The notes under the pieces: generated by a model | Databases searched by the model: none | Told to the model about the DNA's origin: nothing | The model's input: the letters and a program-made list of their open reading frames with translations, nothing else | Translations under genes and position numbers: made by a program | In this document: positions 18,154 through 28,169 of the stretch, piece after piece | How the letters are laid out: each line of letters begins with the position of its first letter | Position numbering within the stretch: position 1 is the stretch's first letter | Source: an uncultured Pseudomonadota bacterium | Lineage (GTDB): Bacteria > Pseudomonadota > Gammaproteobacteria > Steroidobacterales > Steroidobacteraceae | Direction of reading: 5' to 3' | Length of the DNA stretch: 64,000 nucleotides | Assembly: GCA_903832085.1 (NCBI GenBank) | Contig: CAIKZZ010000007.1 | Coordinates: 1 to 64,000 of the forward strand

Positions 18154-20745
18154 CTATGCGGCAGAGGGTCGGGTTTTTTCAAAAACAAGCCCCCCAGTGG
18201 TCGCGCCCACAGTAATGACATCGCCGGGAACAAATGCCCCACTCAGCAAGCGCTGAGCGAGCGGATTCTCGAGCTGACTTTGGATCGCGCGCTTCAAAGG
18301 ACGGGCCCCATACACTGGATCAAACCCAGCCTCACCAAGCCGGTCTCGGGCTGAATCATCGAGGCGTAGGCCCAGATCGCGCTCCGCTAGACGCTTGGCA
18401 AGCCCCATGATCTGAATATCCACGATCCGCCGAATCTCCGCGCGTCCCAGCGGATGGAACACCACAATCTCATCAATGCGATTAATGAACTCCGGCCGAA
18501 AGTGGCCGGCCACCACTTCGAGCACTTCTTTCTTCATGCGCTCATAGTTTCGCTCACCACTCATTTCTTGGATCGCTTGGGAACCTAAGTTCGACGTCAT
18601 AATGATCACTGTATTGCGAAAGTCCACTGTCCGCCCTTGCCCGTCCGTCAGGCGACCATCGTCCAGAACTTGCAGCAATACGTTAAAGACATCGGGATGG
18701 GCTTTCTCAACCTCATCCAACAAAACCACTGAGTAAGGTCGCCGACGAACAGCTTCCGTCAGGTAGCCACCCTCCTCATAACCGACATACCCAGGGGGCG
18801 CGCCAATCATGCGTGACACTGAGTGCTTCTCCATAAACTCGCTCATATCAATACGCACAATTGCATCTTCCGTATCAAACAAAAAGTCTGCAAGCGCCTT
18901 GGATAACTCGGTCTTACCAACGCCGGTAGGTCCTAGAAACAGGAAAGAGCCGTTCGGCCGATCAGGATCAGACAGACCAGCGCGCGAGCGCCTGATCGCG
19001 TCAGCCACTGCCTTCACTGCCTCAGTCTGACCGACAACGCGCGTGCCGATCATCGCCTCCATTTTTAGCAGTTTATCTTTCTCACCTTCGAGCATCTTAG
19101 CGACCGGTATGCCAGTCCACTTCGATACCACCTCGGCAATTTCCTCATCAGTGACTTTGTTACGCACGAGCGTTGCAAGGCTCGTGTCAGCAATCAACGC
19201 TGCTTGCAATCGCTGCTCGAGCTCCGGAATACGGCCGTACTGCAACTCCGACATGCGCCCAAGGTCAGACGCCCGTCGCGCCGCCTCAAAATCTAAGCGA
19301 GCCCGTTCAAGTTGCTCTTTGATTTGTGCCTCACCTTGCGAGGCTGCCTTTTCACGCTTCCAAATCTCGTCAAAATCTGCGTACTCTTTCTCCAAACCTT
19401 TGAGAGTCTCCTCGATCTGCTCACGCCGCTTTGCTGACGCTGCGTCCTTTTCTTTACGCAGCGCTTCACGCTCCATTTTTAATTGGATGATACGTCGATC
19501 AAGCCGATCCATCGCCTCCGGTTTTGAATCCATTTCCATTCGAATACGCGACGCAGCCTCATCGATCAAATCAATTGCTTTATCGGGTAGTTGCCGGTCG
19601 GCGATATAGCGATGCGATAAGGTTGCAGCAGCCACAATCGCAGGATCAGTGATTTGCACCTTGTGGTGGACCGCGTAGCGCTCTTTCAGGCCACGTAGAA
19701 TGGCGATAGTGTCTTCAACCGACGGCTCTGCCACAAGAACTTTCTGAAAGCGTCGCTCCAGCGCTGCGTCTTTTTCAATGTACTTACGATATTCATCCAG
19801 CGTAGTGGCGCCCACGCAATGCAGCTCGCCGCGCGCGAGCGCGGGCTTGAGCATGTTTCCTGCATCCATCGCGCCTTCGGCTTTACCCGCACCCACCATG
19901 GTGTGCAACTCATCCACGAAGAGTATGACTTGGCCTTCGTGCTTCGACAGCTCTTTAAGGACGGCCTTCAAGCGCTCTTCGAACTCGCCACGAAATTTTG
20001 CGCCCGCAATCAGAGCGCCCATGTCTAACCCTAGAATCTTTTTGTTTTTTAGCCCTTCTGGGACCTCGCCATTCACGATACGCTGCGCCAGACCCTCGAC
20101 GATCGCGGTCTTGCCAACGCCGGGCTCACCGATAAGCACAGGATTATTCTTAGTGCGCCGTTGCAACACCTGAATAGTACGGCGAATCTCCTCATCGCGG
20201 CCAATCACAGGATCAAGCTTGCCGCTGCTTGCGCGCTCGGTGAGATCAATGGTGTATTTTGCTAATGCACCACGCGCCTCTTCAGCGCCCGCATCTTGAA
20301 TCGTGTCACCACCGCGCACATCGCTGATGGCCTTTTCAATCGAGGCGCGAGAGCCTCCAACCGCACGCAGTAACTTGCCAATTTCACCCTTATCATCGAC
20401 AGCCGCGAGAATAAACAGCTCTGATGCGATGTATTGATCAGCGCGCTTCTGCGCCAGCTTATCAGTGACATTGAGTAAACGCGTTAAGTCATTCGACAGA
20501 TGCACCTCGCCCGCGGCTCCTTCCACTCGTGCCAGGCGATCAAGCATCTCAGTGAGTCCAGACCGAAGTGAGTTGAGATTTACGCCCGCTTTATCTAGCA
20601 GCGGGCGCGCCGTGCCTCCCTGCTGGTCAAGCAGCGCCAACATCAGGTGAGCAGGCTCTATGAACTGGTGATCACGACCGATCGCCACAGACTGAGCATC
20701 AGCCAATGCCTGTTGAAATAATGAAGTCAGCTTATCTTGGCGCAT
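18154..20745 (-). CDS. clpB: ATP-dependent disaggregase ClpB
   Basis: ClpB is a hexameric AAA+ chaperone that, with DnaK, extracts proteins from heat-induced aggregates. The 863-residue product has the N-domain ([19 protein letters not shown] start), NBD1 Walker [14 protein letters not shown], a long coiled-coil middle domain around residues 405-525, and NBD2 Walker [17 protein letters not shown]. The NBD1 pore loop [11 protein letters not shown] and the NBD2 pore loop region [13 protein letters not shown] are present. I chose the ATG at 20745 by similarity to E. coli ClpB; a second ATG lies seven codons upstream. A sigma-32-type promoter lies directly upstream. Confidence 0.98.
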   Translation of the reverse strand: MRQDKLTSLFQQALADAQSVAIGRDHQFIEPAHLMLALLDQQGGTARPLLDKAGVNLNSLRSGLTEMLDRLARVEGAAGEVHLSNDLTRLLNVTDKLAQKRADQYIASELFILAAVDDKGEIGKLLRAVGGSRASIEKAISDVRGGDTIQDAGAEEARGALAKYTIDLTERASSGKLDPVIGRDEEIRRTIQVLQRRTKNNPVLIGEPGVGKTAIVEGLAQRIVNGEVPEGLKNKKILGLDMGALIAGAKFRGEFEERLKAVLKELSKHEGQVILFVDELHTMVGAGKAEGAMDAGNMLKPALARGELHCVGATTLDEYRKYIEKDAALERRFQKVLVAEPSVEDTIAILRGLKERYAVHHKVQITDPAIVAAATLSHRYIADRQLPDKAIDLIDEAASRIRMEMDSKPEAMDRLDRRIIQLKMEREALRKEKDAASAKRREQIEETLKGLEKEYADFDEIWKREKAASQGEAQIKEQLERARLDFEAARRASDLGRMSELQYGRIPELEQRLQAALIADTSLATLVRNKVTDEEIAEVVSKWTGIPVAKMLEGEKDKLLKMEAMIGTRVVGQTEAVKAVADAIRRSRAGLSDPDRPNGSFLFLGPTGVGKTELSKALADFLFDTEDAIVRIDMSEFMEKHSVSRMIGAPPGYVGYEEGGYLTEAVRRRPYSVVLLDEVEKAHPDVFNVLLQVLDDGRLTDGQGRTVDFRNTVIIMTSNLGSQAIQEMSGERNYERMKKEVLEVVAGHFRPEFINRIDEIVVFHPLGRAEIRRIVDIQIMGLAKRLAERDLGLRLDDSARDRLGEAGFDPVYGARPLKRAIQSQLENPLAQRLLSGAFVPGDVITVGATTGGLVFEKTRPSAA

Positions 20746-20781
20746 GGTGCCCGCCTTCCCTGTCATTTGTTGTTAGGGCAA

Positions 20782-20809
20782 GGATGGGGGAGAAAAAGAC
20801 AAATTCAAG
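20782..20809 (-). promoter_or_regulatory. Sigma-32 (RpoH) heat-shock promoter of clpB
   Basis: On the minus strand CTTGAAT (20809-20803) is followed after 13 nt by CCCCATCC (20789-20782). This closely matches the RpoH consensus CTTGAAA-N(11-16)-CCCCATNT. It is about 37 nt upstream of the chosen clpB start, the gene classically driven by this factor. Confidence 0.85.
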
Positions 20810-20833
20810 CCCGCAGCGGGATCGTTGGTCGCA

Positions 20834-22636
20834 TCAGTGGTCGAGCAGTTCGCTGCAGCGATAAAGACTTAGGTCGTTGAAAGGTCGCGGGGCGTGACTT
20901 TGCATGTGTGGTACCCGAAGCGCATGCCCTGATACGACGAAGTCAATCTCGGGAACACCGCAGATGCGCTTCAGCATACTCAGCGACAACGACGGCTCGC
21001 GGGCTGTTAAATCGGTGGAATACCGCGACTCATCTGCGTAAAAACCGAGACTTTCCAGACGCCCAAGCGTTGCCATCGCCGCTGCACGTGAAAAAACAAC
21101 TGGGGTGTATGGCTGATACGATCTGCGCTGTAGTGTCAGCCAAACCATTTCAGGACGAGCGATGAATAGCACTGTCTGCCCCTCGCCAATCTGCTCACGC
21201 CACGGTGAAAATGCCGACCAAAGCGCTGTGTCGTAGATTGGATATGAATCAAGGGCACGCTTACCACCGGAATACGTGGAGGCACTCTCAAACACCAGCA
21301 ACACAAACGCCACAAGCACGAGCACGATACGAGCCGCTCGCCAAGGGGCCCTAAATAAAAGCCACCACAGAGGGACCATTGCCGCAGCAATGATTAACTG
21401 CACGGTCATCGTTCCCATCAGCTTTAAAATTGCGAAGGAAAAAGGCACTACCGGCAACCAAGCGATCCATCCGGCATAACGCGCAAGTCCGCGGCCACGA
21501 TCGTGCAGTAGGATCGCCAATAGCGCCAGCAGCGCCGCCGGAATGGCAACAGGCTCAAAAGAACCTATCCAAGCAAGAGTCAATAACACAGCAGCGCCGA
21601 TACCAGCCACGCCTCGGGCACACAGTGCACGACCGAGGACGGGCAACAATAGAACTGCAAGAGCCTTGCCGATCCATAACCAGCGCCAGGGCTGACCGGC
21701 GATCAACGCAGCGACAGGAACGACGAAGCTTGCGAAAACCGTCAGCATTACGCCGGCTAAACTCACGATCAGCACGTTCAGCGTGAGTCGCCATACGGCA
21801 TCACGCGGCAGAATCAACGCTGCCAGCGCCAAAGTGATCAACGCAACCCCATTGGGCTGCCAGTCGACGATTGTCCACTCATCAGCGATGAGATAGTGCA
21901 GCAACTGCAACGCACGATGCCATTCTGGGTCCACTAACTGAATCAAACCCATCGGCTTATACGATGCGATAAGCGCCATGCTGATGGTGGCCACACATGC
22001 CAGCGCCACGAGAACTACGCCACTACGAGCTCTCACAACCATCAAAACATTTGCCAGGATACCGGGCATTGCCATCAATGGATGCAACAACATCGCGACG
22101 AGCGCGCTAATGCCAGCACTGTAAGTTCGCCCTGGAAGTAGGAGCGCAAACGACAATAGCACTAGCGCCTCTGTCAGCGGGCGTGGTGTGGCGAAGTCCT
22201 CGCCATAACTGAACACCAGCCTCGCGCCATAAAATCCAGGAATCATGATAAAAATCGCGATTGCTAGCCACGAGAGATCTCGGTCCATTAAACGACGCGC
22301 AAGGACGCCCGCAGCAATAAATACGCTGATACTACCGACACGCGCGACCACGTGTGCCGCGCGCTCGATGCCAATCCATCGCACAAGTTCGGCGTAGGGG
22401 AGCGAAAAAATCGTGTACGAATCCTGCGAAACGATGCGTACAAAAAAATCACCACTATAGATTTTCGGGAAGATATGCTGCAAAGCATAAAAGGCGTAAT
22501 AAACACCATCATGGTGTATGCCTAAGTATGGGTGAGCAAGCAGATATAACGCCGGTAACGCAAACAGCAGCACGAGACCGATCATCACAGACCGCTCATT
22601 CACGGACGCACGATTCCATAGCAGATCAAACGTCAT
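20834..22636 (-). CDS. Uncharacterised polytopic membrane protein, paralogue of the protein at 8645-10495
   Basis: About 600 residues with many membrane segments and a soluble C-terminal part. Shared with the plus-strand paralogue are the first-loop HPYLGIHHDGVYYAFYALQH, then GFYGARLVFSYGEDFATPRP, LLHPLMAMPGILANVL, GQPWRWLWIGKALA and the C-terminal QRRSYQPYTPVVFSRAAA. The Asp in the first loop and the overall topology suggest a GT-C-like sugar transferase, but no known family is certain. The ATG at 22636 follows GGATGG; an in-frame start 12 codons earlier is possible. It sits between pgeF and clpB, which are neighbours in E. coli, so it looks inserted there. Confidence 0.75.
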   Translation of the reverse strand: MTFDLLWNRASVNERSVMIGLVLLFALPALYLLAHPYLGIHHDGVYYAFYALQHIFPKIYSGDFFVRIVSQDSYTIFSLPYAELVRWIGIERAAHVVARVGSISVFIAAGVLARRLMDRDLSWLAIAIFIMIPGFYGARLVFSYGEDFATPRPLTEALVLLSFALLLPGRTYSAGISALVAMLLHPLMAMPGILANVLMVVRARSGVVLVALACVATISMALIASYKPMGLIQLVDPEWHRALQLLHYLIADEWTIVDWQPNGVALITLALAALILPRDAVWRLTLNVLIVSLAGVMLTVFASFVVPVAALIAGQPWRWLWIGKALAVLLLPVLGRALCARGVAGIGAAVLLTLAWIGSFEPVAIPAALLALLAILLHDRGRGLARYAGWIAWLPVVPFSFAILKLMGTMTVQLIIAAAMVPLWWLLFRAPWRAARIVLVLVAFVLLVFESASTYSGGKRALDSYPIYDTALWSAFSPWREQIGEGQTVLFIARPEMVWLTLQRRSYQPYTPVVFSRAAAMATLGRLESLGFYADESRYSTDLTAREPSLSLSMLKRICGVPEIDFVVSGHALRVPHMQSHAPRPFNDLSLYRCSELLDH

Positions 22637-22731
22637 GAGCCATCCAGAAAAAACCAACCCTGCGCATGGCATTCATCCAAGGCACGAACACGCACTAAAG
22701 AAGACGGCTTACTCGACAGCCTTTAATGACC

Positions 22732-23478
22732 TTAACTGTGCGGCTCAACCCACGCGAGGGTTGCCATTCGACCAGTCACCGCGTGACGCCGAAACGAATA
22801 AAATCGCGCGGTATCAATAAAGGTACAGGCTTCTATACTGCTCACAGATGTAACCCCGTGCAATAGGAGCCGGCGTTTGGCAAGAGAATATAAATTCGCC
22901 TGCCAACGGCCACGTGCGTTTTCAGTGAATGCAGCTGCACTATCCGCATCGTGACTCACGAAAGCCTCACGCACTTCACCACCAACCTCAAATGCAGTCG
23001 CACCGATCGCAGGCCCCAGCCATGCCACCAGTTCACTTGGCGGGATACCCAATGTTTTTATGGTGGTTTCTATAACGCCTGCCGCAAGCCCGCGCCAGCC
23101 AGCATGGGCAACGCCTAGGCGCGCCCCATCGCGGCTGGCAAGCACCACCGGCAAACAGTCGGCTGTAAGGATGGCAAGCACACGACCAGGCTCGAAGGCG
23201 ACCGCCGCGTCTGCTTCAGGAAAACCGTGGCTACCGTCATGAACCACTACCCTCGTGCCATGCACCTGGCGTAGCCACAAAGGCTCCGAGGGCAGCTGTA
23301 AAGCTGCTACAAGGCGTGCGCGATTGCTGGCGACACTTGCTGGGTCATCAGCCACATGATCACCAAGATTGAGACTGGCATAGGCTCCTGTACTGACGCC
23401 TCCAAGGCGCGTCGTGGTGCCTGCTCGTACAGATCGCGGCGCATGCCAGTTTGCCTCCAACCAGCCAGGCTCAACCAT
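22732..23478 (-). CDS. pgeF: Purine nucleoside phosphorylase / multicopper-oxidase-like protein YfiH (PgeF)
   Basis: YfiH-family enzymes act on purine nucleosides and have been reported as a peptidoglycan editing factor that limits L-Ser misincorporation by MurC. The 248-residue product has the family blocks RAGTTTRLGGVSTGAYASLN, RQVHGTRVV, TADCLPVVLASRDG, HAGWRGLAAGVIE (metal-binding His) and CTFIDTARFYSFRR, whose Cys and His complete the zinc/copper site. It follows rluD by 20 nt, matching the conserved rluD-yfiH order. Confidence 0.93.
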   Translation of the reverse strand: MVEPGWLEANWHAPRSVRAGTTTRLGGVSTGAYASLNLGDHVADDPASVASNRARLVAALQLPSEPLWLRQVHGTRVVVHDGSHGFPEADAAVAFEPGRVLAILTADCLPVVLASRDGARLGVAHAGWRGLAAGVIETTIKTLGIPPSELVAWLGPAIGATAFEVGGEVREAFVSHDADSAAAFTENARGRWQANLYSLAKRRLLLHGVTSVSSIEACTFIDTARFYSFRRHAVTGRMATLAWVEPHS

Positions 23479-23498
23479 GGATCATCACTGAACACATT

Positions 23499-24473
23499 TT
23501 AAAAGCGTGGACTCGCCGTCGCTTTCGATGCCACTACATCAGCGCGCAATGCTGCGAGTAGGCCAGCAAAATCAGCCGGCAGTGGCGCTTCAAACTCGAC
23601 GGGCTGATGGCTAACGGGATGCTCAAAGCCTAACTTTGCAGCATGCAAAGCCTGTCGACGAAACTCTCGTAAAACCAAGTCCACCCCAGGCGTCGCACCT
23701 TTGGGTATGACCAGACGACGGCCATAGAGCGGATCTCCAACTAACGGGAAACCAGCATGCTCAAGGTGCACCCGAATCTGGTGTGTGCGACCGGTTTCAA
23801 GCTCCACACGAACATGCGTATGGATCCGGAAACGCTCAATGACACGGTAGTGAGTGATGGCCTCGCGACCATGACCACGGACGGCCATACGTAAACGATC
23901 GATCGGATGCCTATCAATAGGCGCATTCACAGTGCCGCCAGCCGTCATGACCCCGATCGCAACTGCCTCGTAGACTCGCTTAACATCATGACTCGCCAGC
24001 GCCCGCGTCAGCGCGGTGTGAGCTTCTAAGGTTCGCGCCACGACCAAAAGCCCGCTCGTCTCACGGTCCAGTCGGTGAACGATGCCCGCGCGGGGCAGTT
24101 GGCTCAATGCCGGGTCCTTGTGTAGCAAAGCGTTTTGCAAGGTCGCCCGCGGATTACCGGCACCCGGGTGAACCACAAGACCTGCTGGTTTATTAATGAT
24201 AAAAAATGCCGGATCCTCATGGATCACGCTGAGCGCAATGGCCTCAGGCTCCACGGGCACGGCGGCTTGAATGTTAGGCGTCACTTGCACGAGTTCGCCG
24301 CCACTTACTAGGTCTTTGGGACGCAGCACTCGGCCATCGACGAGCACAAGCCCGGCGTCGATCCAAGATTTCAGGCGGGTACGCGAAAAATCAGGAAACA
24401 GCGCGGCCAACGCCTGATCTAGGCGCTGGCCCCGAAATTCATCACTGATTCTCGCTTCTAGGGGTCCAAGCAT
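23499..24473 (-). CDS. rluD: 23S rRNA pseudouridine synthase RluD
   Basis: Converts uridines 1911, 1915 and 1917 (E. coli numbering) of 23S rRNA helix 69 to pseudouridine. The 324-residue product has an N-terminal S4 RNA-binding domain (GQRLDQALAALFPDFSRTRL, residues ~16-75), then the catalytic domain with INKPAGLVVHPGAGN and GIVHRLDRETSGLLVVART, whose Asp is the nucleophile. RTHQIRVHLEHAGFPLVGDP is the third motif. RluD is favoured over RluA/C because of length, the N-terminal motif and divergent bamD, its usual partner. Confidence 0.94.
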   Translation of the reverse strand: MLGPLEARISDEFRGQRLDQALAALFPDFSRTRLKSWIDAGLVLVDGRVLRPKDLVSGGELVQVTPNIQAAVPVEPEAIALSVIHEDPAFFIINKPAGLVVHPGAGNPRATLQNALLHKDPALSQLPRAGIVHRLDRETSGLLVVARTLEAHTALTRALASHDVKRVYEAVAIGVMTAGGTVNAPIDRHPIDRLRMAVRGHGREAITHYRVIERFRIHTHVRVELETGRTHQIRVHLEHAGFPLVGDPLYGRRLVIPKGATPGVDLVLREFRRQALHAAKLGFEHPVSHQPVEFEAPLPADFAGLLAALRADVVASKATASPRF

Positions 24474-24524
24474 GCTGACAACATACGCTATACTACGTCA
24501 CCTTGCATTCTCTGGTATTCCATA

Positions 24525-25358
24525 GTGACCGCTATAAAGCTCCCCACCCGCCTTTGCTCTGTCGCCAGCCATCTTAAATGGATTGGTCGTAGCGGGAGCA
24601 TTTTGCTCATCGCGTCGTGCTTAGCGCTTGGGGGCTGTAAGGCTCTACGTCACCACGACGACAAGGTCGCAAGCCCAGAGTCGCTATATGACAAAGCAAA
24701 TAAAGAACTCAAGGACGGCTCATACGGTCAGGCTATAAAAAGCCTCGAGGCACTGACCGCACGATTTCCGTTTAGTGACCCTGCACGTCAATCACGCATT
24801 GACCTGATATACGCCTACTACAAGATGCATGAGAAAGAGTCAGCCGTGGATGCCGCAGACTCGTTCATTCGCGAAAATCCGACGCATCCACGCATTGATT
24901 ATGCATATTACATCAAAGGGTTAGTCTACTTTGAGCGACAGCCGAACTTTATGGAAAAGTTCTTCAATGGCGACATTTCAAAGCGACCGCCACAAGACTT
25001 ACGCAAGTCCTTTGAGGCATTTTCACGCGTCGTCACACAATACCCACAAAGCGCCTATGCCGCCGATGCGCATCAGCGCATGGTCTACGTGCGTAATCGC
25101 CTAGGCGATTACGAAATACACGTGGCTAATTATTATATGGAGCGCGGTGCGTACGTCGCAGCGGTTGATCGTGCACGCTATGTGCTTGAGAATTATGATG
25201 GCTCACCCGCCACGCGCGACGCGCTAGAGATCATGGCGCAGGCATACACCAAGCTTGAACTGCCGGAACTTGCGGCTGACACTCAAAAAATACTGACCAC
25301 AAACTATCCAGATCCGCGGACACGTAAGACCAAGAAACACTGGTGGCATGTATTCTGA
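24525..25358 (+). CDS. bamD: Outer membrane protein assembly factor BamD
   Basis: BamD is the essential lipoprotein of the BAM complex that inserts beta-barrel proteins into the outer membrane. The 277-residue precursor has a basic N-terminus, a hydrophobic stretch SILLIASCLALGGC ending in a lipobox (Cys ~38), and TPR repeats with SPESLYDKANKELKDGSYGQ, YAYYIKGLVYFERQPNF and YPQSAYAADAHQRMVYVRNR. The start is GTG with a weak ribosome site; a shorter start just before the signal sequence is possible. It is divergent from rluD with about 50 nt between them, as in E. coli. Confidence 0.95.
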   Translation: MTAIKLPTRLCSVASHLKWIGRSGSILLIASCLALGGCKALRHHDDKVASPESLYDKANKELKDGSYGQAIKSLEALTARFPFSDPARQSRIDLIYAYYKMHEKESAVDAADSFIRENPTHPRIDYAYYIKGLVYFERQPNFMEKFFNGDISKRPPQDLRKSFEAFSRVVTQYPQSAYAADAHQRMVYVRNRLGDYEIHVANYYMERGAYVAAVDRARYVLENYDGSPATRDALEIMAQAYTKLELPELAADTQKILTTNYPDPRTRKTKKHWWHVF

Positions 25359-25375
25359 GGCCTGTGGATGGCCCG

Positions 25376-25395
25376 GGTGCCGCCGTGACGGCACC
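25376..25395. terminator. Hairpin between convergent bamD and nadE
   Basis: GGTGCCG (25376-25382) pairs perfectly with CGGCACC (25389-25395) around a 6-nt loop, between two convergent stops. There is no clear U-tract on either strand, so termination is plausible rather than certain. Confidence 0.4.
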
Positions 25396-25409
25396 AAGCT
25401 AGGCGCACA

Positions 25410-27038
25410 TCAGCTGAGCTTATAACCCGATGTAATCGGATAACGCCAATCACGGCCGAATGCGCGACTGCTAATGCGTACGCCCGGCGGCGCTTGGCGG
25501 CGCTTGTATTCGTTACGCTTCACCATTGCTAAAATACGCGTCACGACCGCTCGCTCAAAGCCGCGCGCAACGATCTCATCCACTGACAAATCGTCCTCGA
25601 TAAAGGCCTCGAGTATAGGATCCATTACCTCGTAGGGGGGCAACGAATCGGTGTCTTTTTGATCAGGCCGCAACTCGGCGCTTGGCGGCCTTGCGATAAC
25701 CCGCTCAGGGATGACGGGCGATAGCGCATTTCGATGCAGCGCCAAACGGTATACCAGCAATTTACTGCAATCCTTGATTGGCGCAAAACCACCAGCCATA
25801 TCACCGTATAACGTCGCGTAACCCACGCTCATTTCGCTCTTATTGCCGGTTGTGAGCACCATGGACCCAGTCTTGTTAGAAATGGCCATGAGCAATAAAC
25901 CGCGGCAACGCGCCTGGATGTTTTCCTCGGTGGTGTCTTGGCCAGCACCCTCAAACATCGCAGCTAACGAGTCCAAAGTGGCGCCATACATCGCCTCGAT
26001 GCCGATTGAGCTATGCCGCACACCCAATGCACGCGCCTGCTGAGCCGCATCATCAATGCTCATCTGTGACGTATGCCTAGATGGCATCATGACTGCGTGC
26101 ACGTGCTCAGCACCTAAAGCATCTACTGCAATCGCAAGGGTGAGCGCGGAATCGATGCCACCTGACAGCCCCAAAACCACCCCCGGAAAGCGATTCTTGC
26201 CGACGTAGTCACGTACGCCCAACACGAGCGCTTCATAAACGCTCGCATCAACATCTAGCTCAGGAGCGACGACCCCCGGGACTGGCTCCCAGCGCTGAGA
26301 TGTCTTGCAGAACTCGACCAGTGCACTCGCCTCCTGCCATGCAGGTAAGCGGTGAGTCACAGTACCGTCACTCCCCAAAACAAAACTATTTCCATCAAAG
26401 ACGAGCTCGTCCTGGCCACCAACAAGATTTAAGTACACGAGTGGACAACCGACCTCTTGTACGCGCTGACGAGCCACTCGCTCGCGTTCGCGTAGCTTAC
26501 CGACCTCAAATGGAGACGCATTCAGCACGAGCAACACTTCCGCTCCAGCAGCGACTGCACGCGCGGCGGATTGTGGCTCCCACATGTCTTCGCAGACCAG
26601 TACTCCAAAACGCACACCATTGCGCGACACCACCGTAGGCTCAGCGCCTGCAGCGAAATAGCGCTTTTCATCGAAGACGCGGTAATTGGGTAAGGTGGCC
26701 TTTTGGTAATTAGCCAAACAGTGCCCGCCGCTGACCCAGACGGCCGAATTAAATATGGCGTCGTCACGGTACTCGGGATACCCAAAAACCATATCGACTG
26801 GCAATGCCGCGTCACAAATACGCCGCACCGCTGCCTGCATCTGGTGCCGAAACCCAGAATGAAACAGCAAGTCCTCTGGTGGATAGCCGGCAAGCGCGAG
26901 CTCTGGCAACAACACAATATGGGCGCCTAGCGAGTGCCCGAGCTGTGCCGCCTCAAGCACCACAGCGGCGTTACCCGCCACATCGCCCACCATGACGTTA
27001 CGCTGCGCCAGCAAGACCCTACAAGTTGACTCATTCAT
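25410..27038 (-). CDS. nadE: Glutamine-dependent NAD(+) synthetase
   Basis: Makes NAD from deamido-NAD using ammonia taken from glutamine. The 542-residue product has an N-terminal nitrilase-type glutaminase domain with the catalytic Glu in LPELALAGYP, Lys in NYQKATLPNYRVFDE and Cys in GVLVCEDMWEP. The C-terminal synthetase domain has the PP-loop VLGLSGGIDSALTLAIA and SNKTGSMVLTTGNKSEMSVG. I chose the ATG at 27038 (MNESTCRVLLAQ), where the nitrilase fold begins; an in-frame extension of 69 residues reads like non-coding DNA. A downstream ammonia tunnel is expected from the two-domain form. Confidence 0.96.
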   Translation of the reverse strand: MNESTCRVLLAQRNVMVGDVAGNAAVVLEAAQLGHSLGAHIVLLPELALAGYPPEDLLFHSGFRHQMQAAVRRICDAALPVDMVFGYPEYRDDAIFNSAVWVSGGHCLANYQKATLPNYRVFDEKRYFAAGAEPTVVSRNGVRFGVLVCEDMWEPQSAARAVAAGAEVLLVLNASPFEVGKLRERERVARQRVQEVGCPLVYLNLVGGQDELVFDGNSFVLGSDGTVTHRLPAWQEASALVEFCKTSQRWEPVPGVVAPELDVDASVYEALVLGVRDYVGKNRFPGVVLGLSGGIDSALTLAIAVDALGAEHVHAVMMPSRHTSQMSIDDAAQQARALGVRHSSIGIEAMYGATLDSLAAMFEGAGQDTTEENIQARCRGLLLMAISNKTGSMVLTTGNKSEMSVGYATLYGDMAGGFAPIKDCSKLLVYRLALHRNALSPVIPERVIARPPSAELRPDQKDTDSLPPYEVMDPILEAFIEDDLSVDEIVARGFERAVVTRILAMVKRNEYKRRQAPPGVRISSRAFGRDWRYPITSGYKLS

Positions 27039-27425
27039 GACAAATTCCACGCACCACCTGCAAAAACGCAGCCCTAAGGTCATCTTACGGGCGAAACCAC
27101 TAAAAACCGCATAAAAACGGCATGAATTTAGGCCGAGGCATGCGCCCGCACTAACGGCACACCCTACGCAGTATAAAATGCTGCATTGCAACATTTCCGT
27201 TAAAGTGAAAAGCGCGGCCTCACCCCCCAATATCCCCCACCGCATCAGATTATGATTTCCGCTACGGCATCACACTCTTTTCTTCTAAACTCGCTATCAA
27301 ATCATTCGGTTGTGCAGTAAGCTTTGCGCAGGTTGTTCGGATATTGGCGTCGGCGCACTCACCCGTTAGACAGAGCGTGCGACGGCATTAGCGCCTCGTT
27401 TTTAATTCAGGGAGACTCTTGGGAT
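27039..27425. other. Intergenic region between divergent nadE and pilA
   Basis: About 387 nt with no convincing gene; frames running into pilA and nadE lack homology-like content. It should hold the nadE and pilA promoters. I looked for a sigma-54 GG-N10-GC element upstream of pilA, the usual control of pilA in Pseudomonas, and found no good match. The stretch GGGAGA at 27411-27416 is the probable pilA ribosome-binding site. Confidence 0.5.
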
Positions 27426-27929
27426 ATGCGTACACTTCAAAAAGGCTTCACGCTCATCGAGTTGATGATTGTTATCGCAATCATCGGCATTCTGGCGGCT
27501 ATCGCCCTACCTGCTTACCAGAACTACACCATCCGCGCGCAGGTCACCGAAGGCTTGAGTCTGGCCTCAGGCGTGAAAACAGCGGTTGCCGACTACTACA
27601 CGCAGTACGGCACGTTCCCAGCCGCCGGTCTCACCACGTCTTCGTCAGCGAGCGGTCTCGGCTACACAACGACGCCCACAGGCAAGTACGTATCTAGCGT
27701 GACCTTGCTGGCAAACGGCGTGGTCCAAGCGATCTTCGGTGGAGCGGCTGCCAACGCGAAGCTCAGCAGCTCAACCTCGATCGGTATCGTCCCTGGCGTC
27801 ACGAGCAACGGCGATATCGTGTGGTTCTGTGGTCAAGCGTCTATCACCAGCGGCCTCACCAACGCACCGGTCGCAGGCACAGGCACCTCGAGCATGCAGG
27901 CGCAATGGTTGCCGTCTAGCTGCCGTTAA
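27426..27929 (+). CDS. pilA: Type IV major pilin PilA
   Basis: Structural subunit of type IVa pili. The 167-residue prepilin has a short leader MRTLQKG cleaved before [20 protein letters not shown], with the +5 Glu needed for assembly and a processing Gly at -1. The N-terminal helix continues to [20 protein letters not shown]. The globular part is Ser/Thr/Gly-rich, and the C-terminus has Cys in VWFCGQ and SSCR, which probably form the D-region disulfide. The start at 27426 gives the normal short leader; longer in-frame starts do not. It is transcribed alone, ending at a hairpin before pilB. Confidence 0.96.
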   Translation: MRTLQKGFTLIELMIVIAIIGILAAIALPAYQNYTIRAQVTEGLSLASGVKTAVADYYTQYGTFPAAGLTTSSSASGLGYTTTPTGKYVSSVTLLANGVVQAIFGGAAANAKLSSSTSIGIVPGVTSNGDIVWFCGQASITSGLTNAPVAGTGTSSMQAQWLPSSCR

Positions 27930-27956
27930 TCGGCTGACTGCAGTCGTTTGATATAT

Positions 27957-27982
27957 AACGCCAATGCCTAGGCATTGGCGTT
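27957..27982 (+). terminator. Terminator after pilA
   Basis: A perfect inverted repeat AACGCCAATGCC/GGCATTGGCGTT (about 10-bp stem with CCTAGG at the tip) begins 27 nt after the pilA stop and is followed by GTTGTT. It would separate the highly expressed pilin transcript from pilB. Confidence 0.75.
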
Positions 27983-28169
27983 GTTGTTAACTCCCTATCA
28001 AACGCGGGTCACACCGCATGTCCTTCGAGAGCACAGACACAAACACACGCCGCGCAGATGAGACCGCGTACAGGCGGGTGCGCCGCCAAAGCAGTGACGG
28101 CAATGCTTAACTCCGTTACTCTTCCTCCTACGTAGTTAATGATGGCTCAACCCTATGGGTGATAACGCA

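Noticed and set aside
27246..27425. Sigma-54 promoter for pilA
   Set aside because: Stretches such as TGTGCAGTAAGCTTTGC and TTGGCGTCGGCGC resemble parts of the element but lack the required GG-N10-GC spacing.
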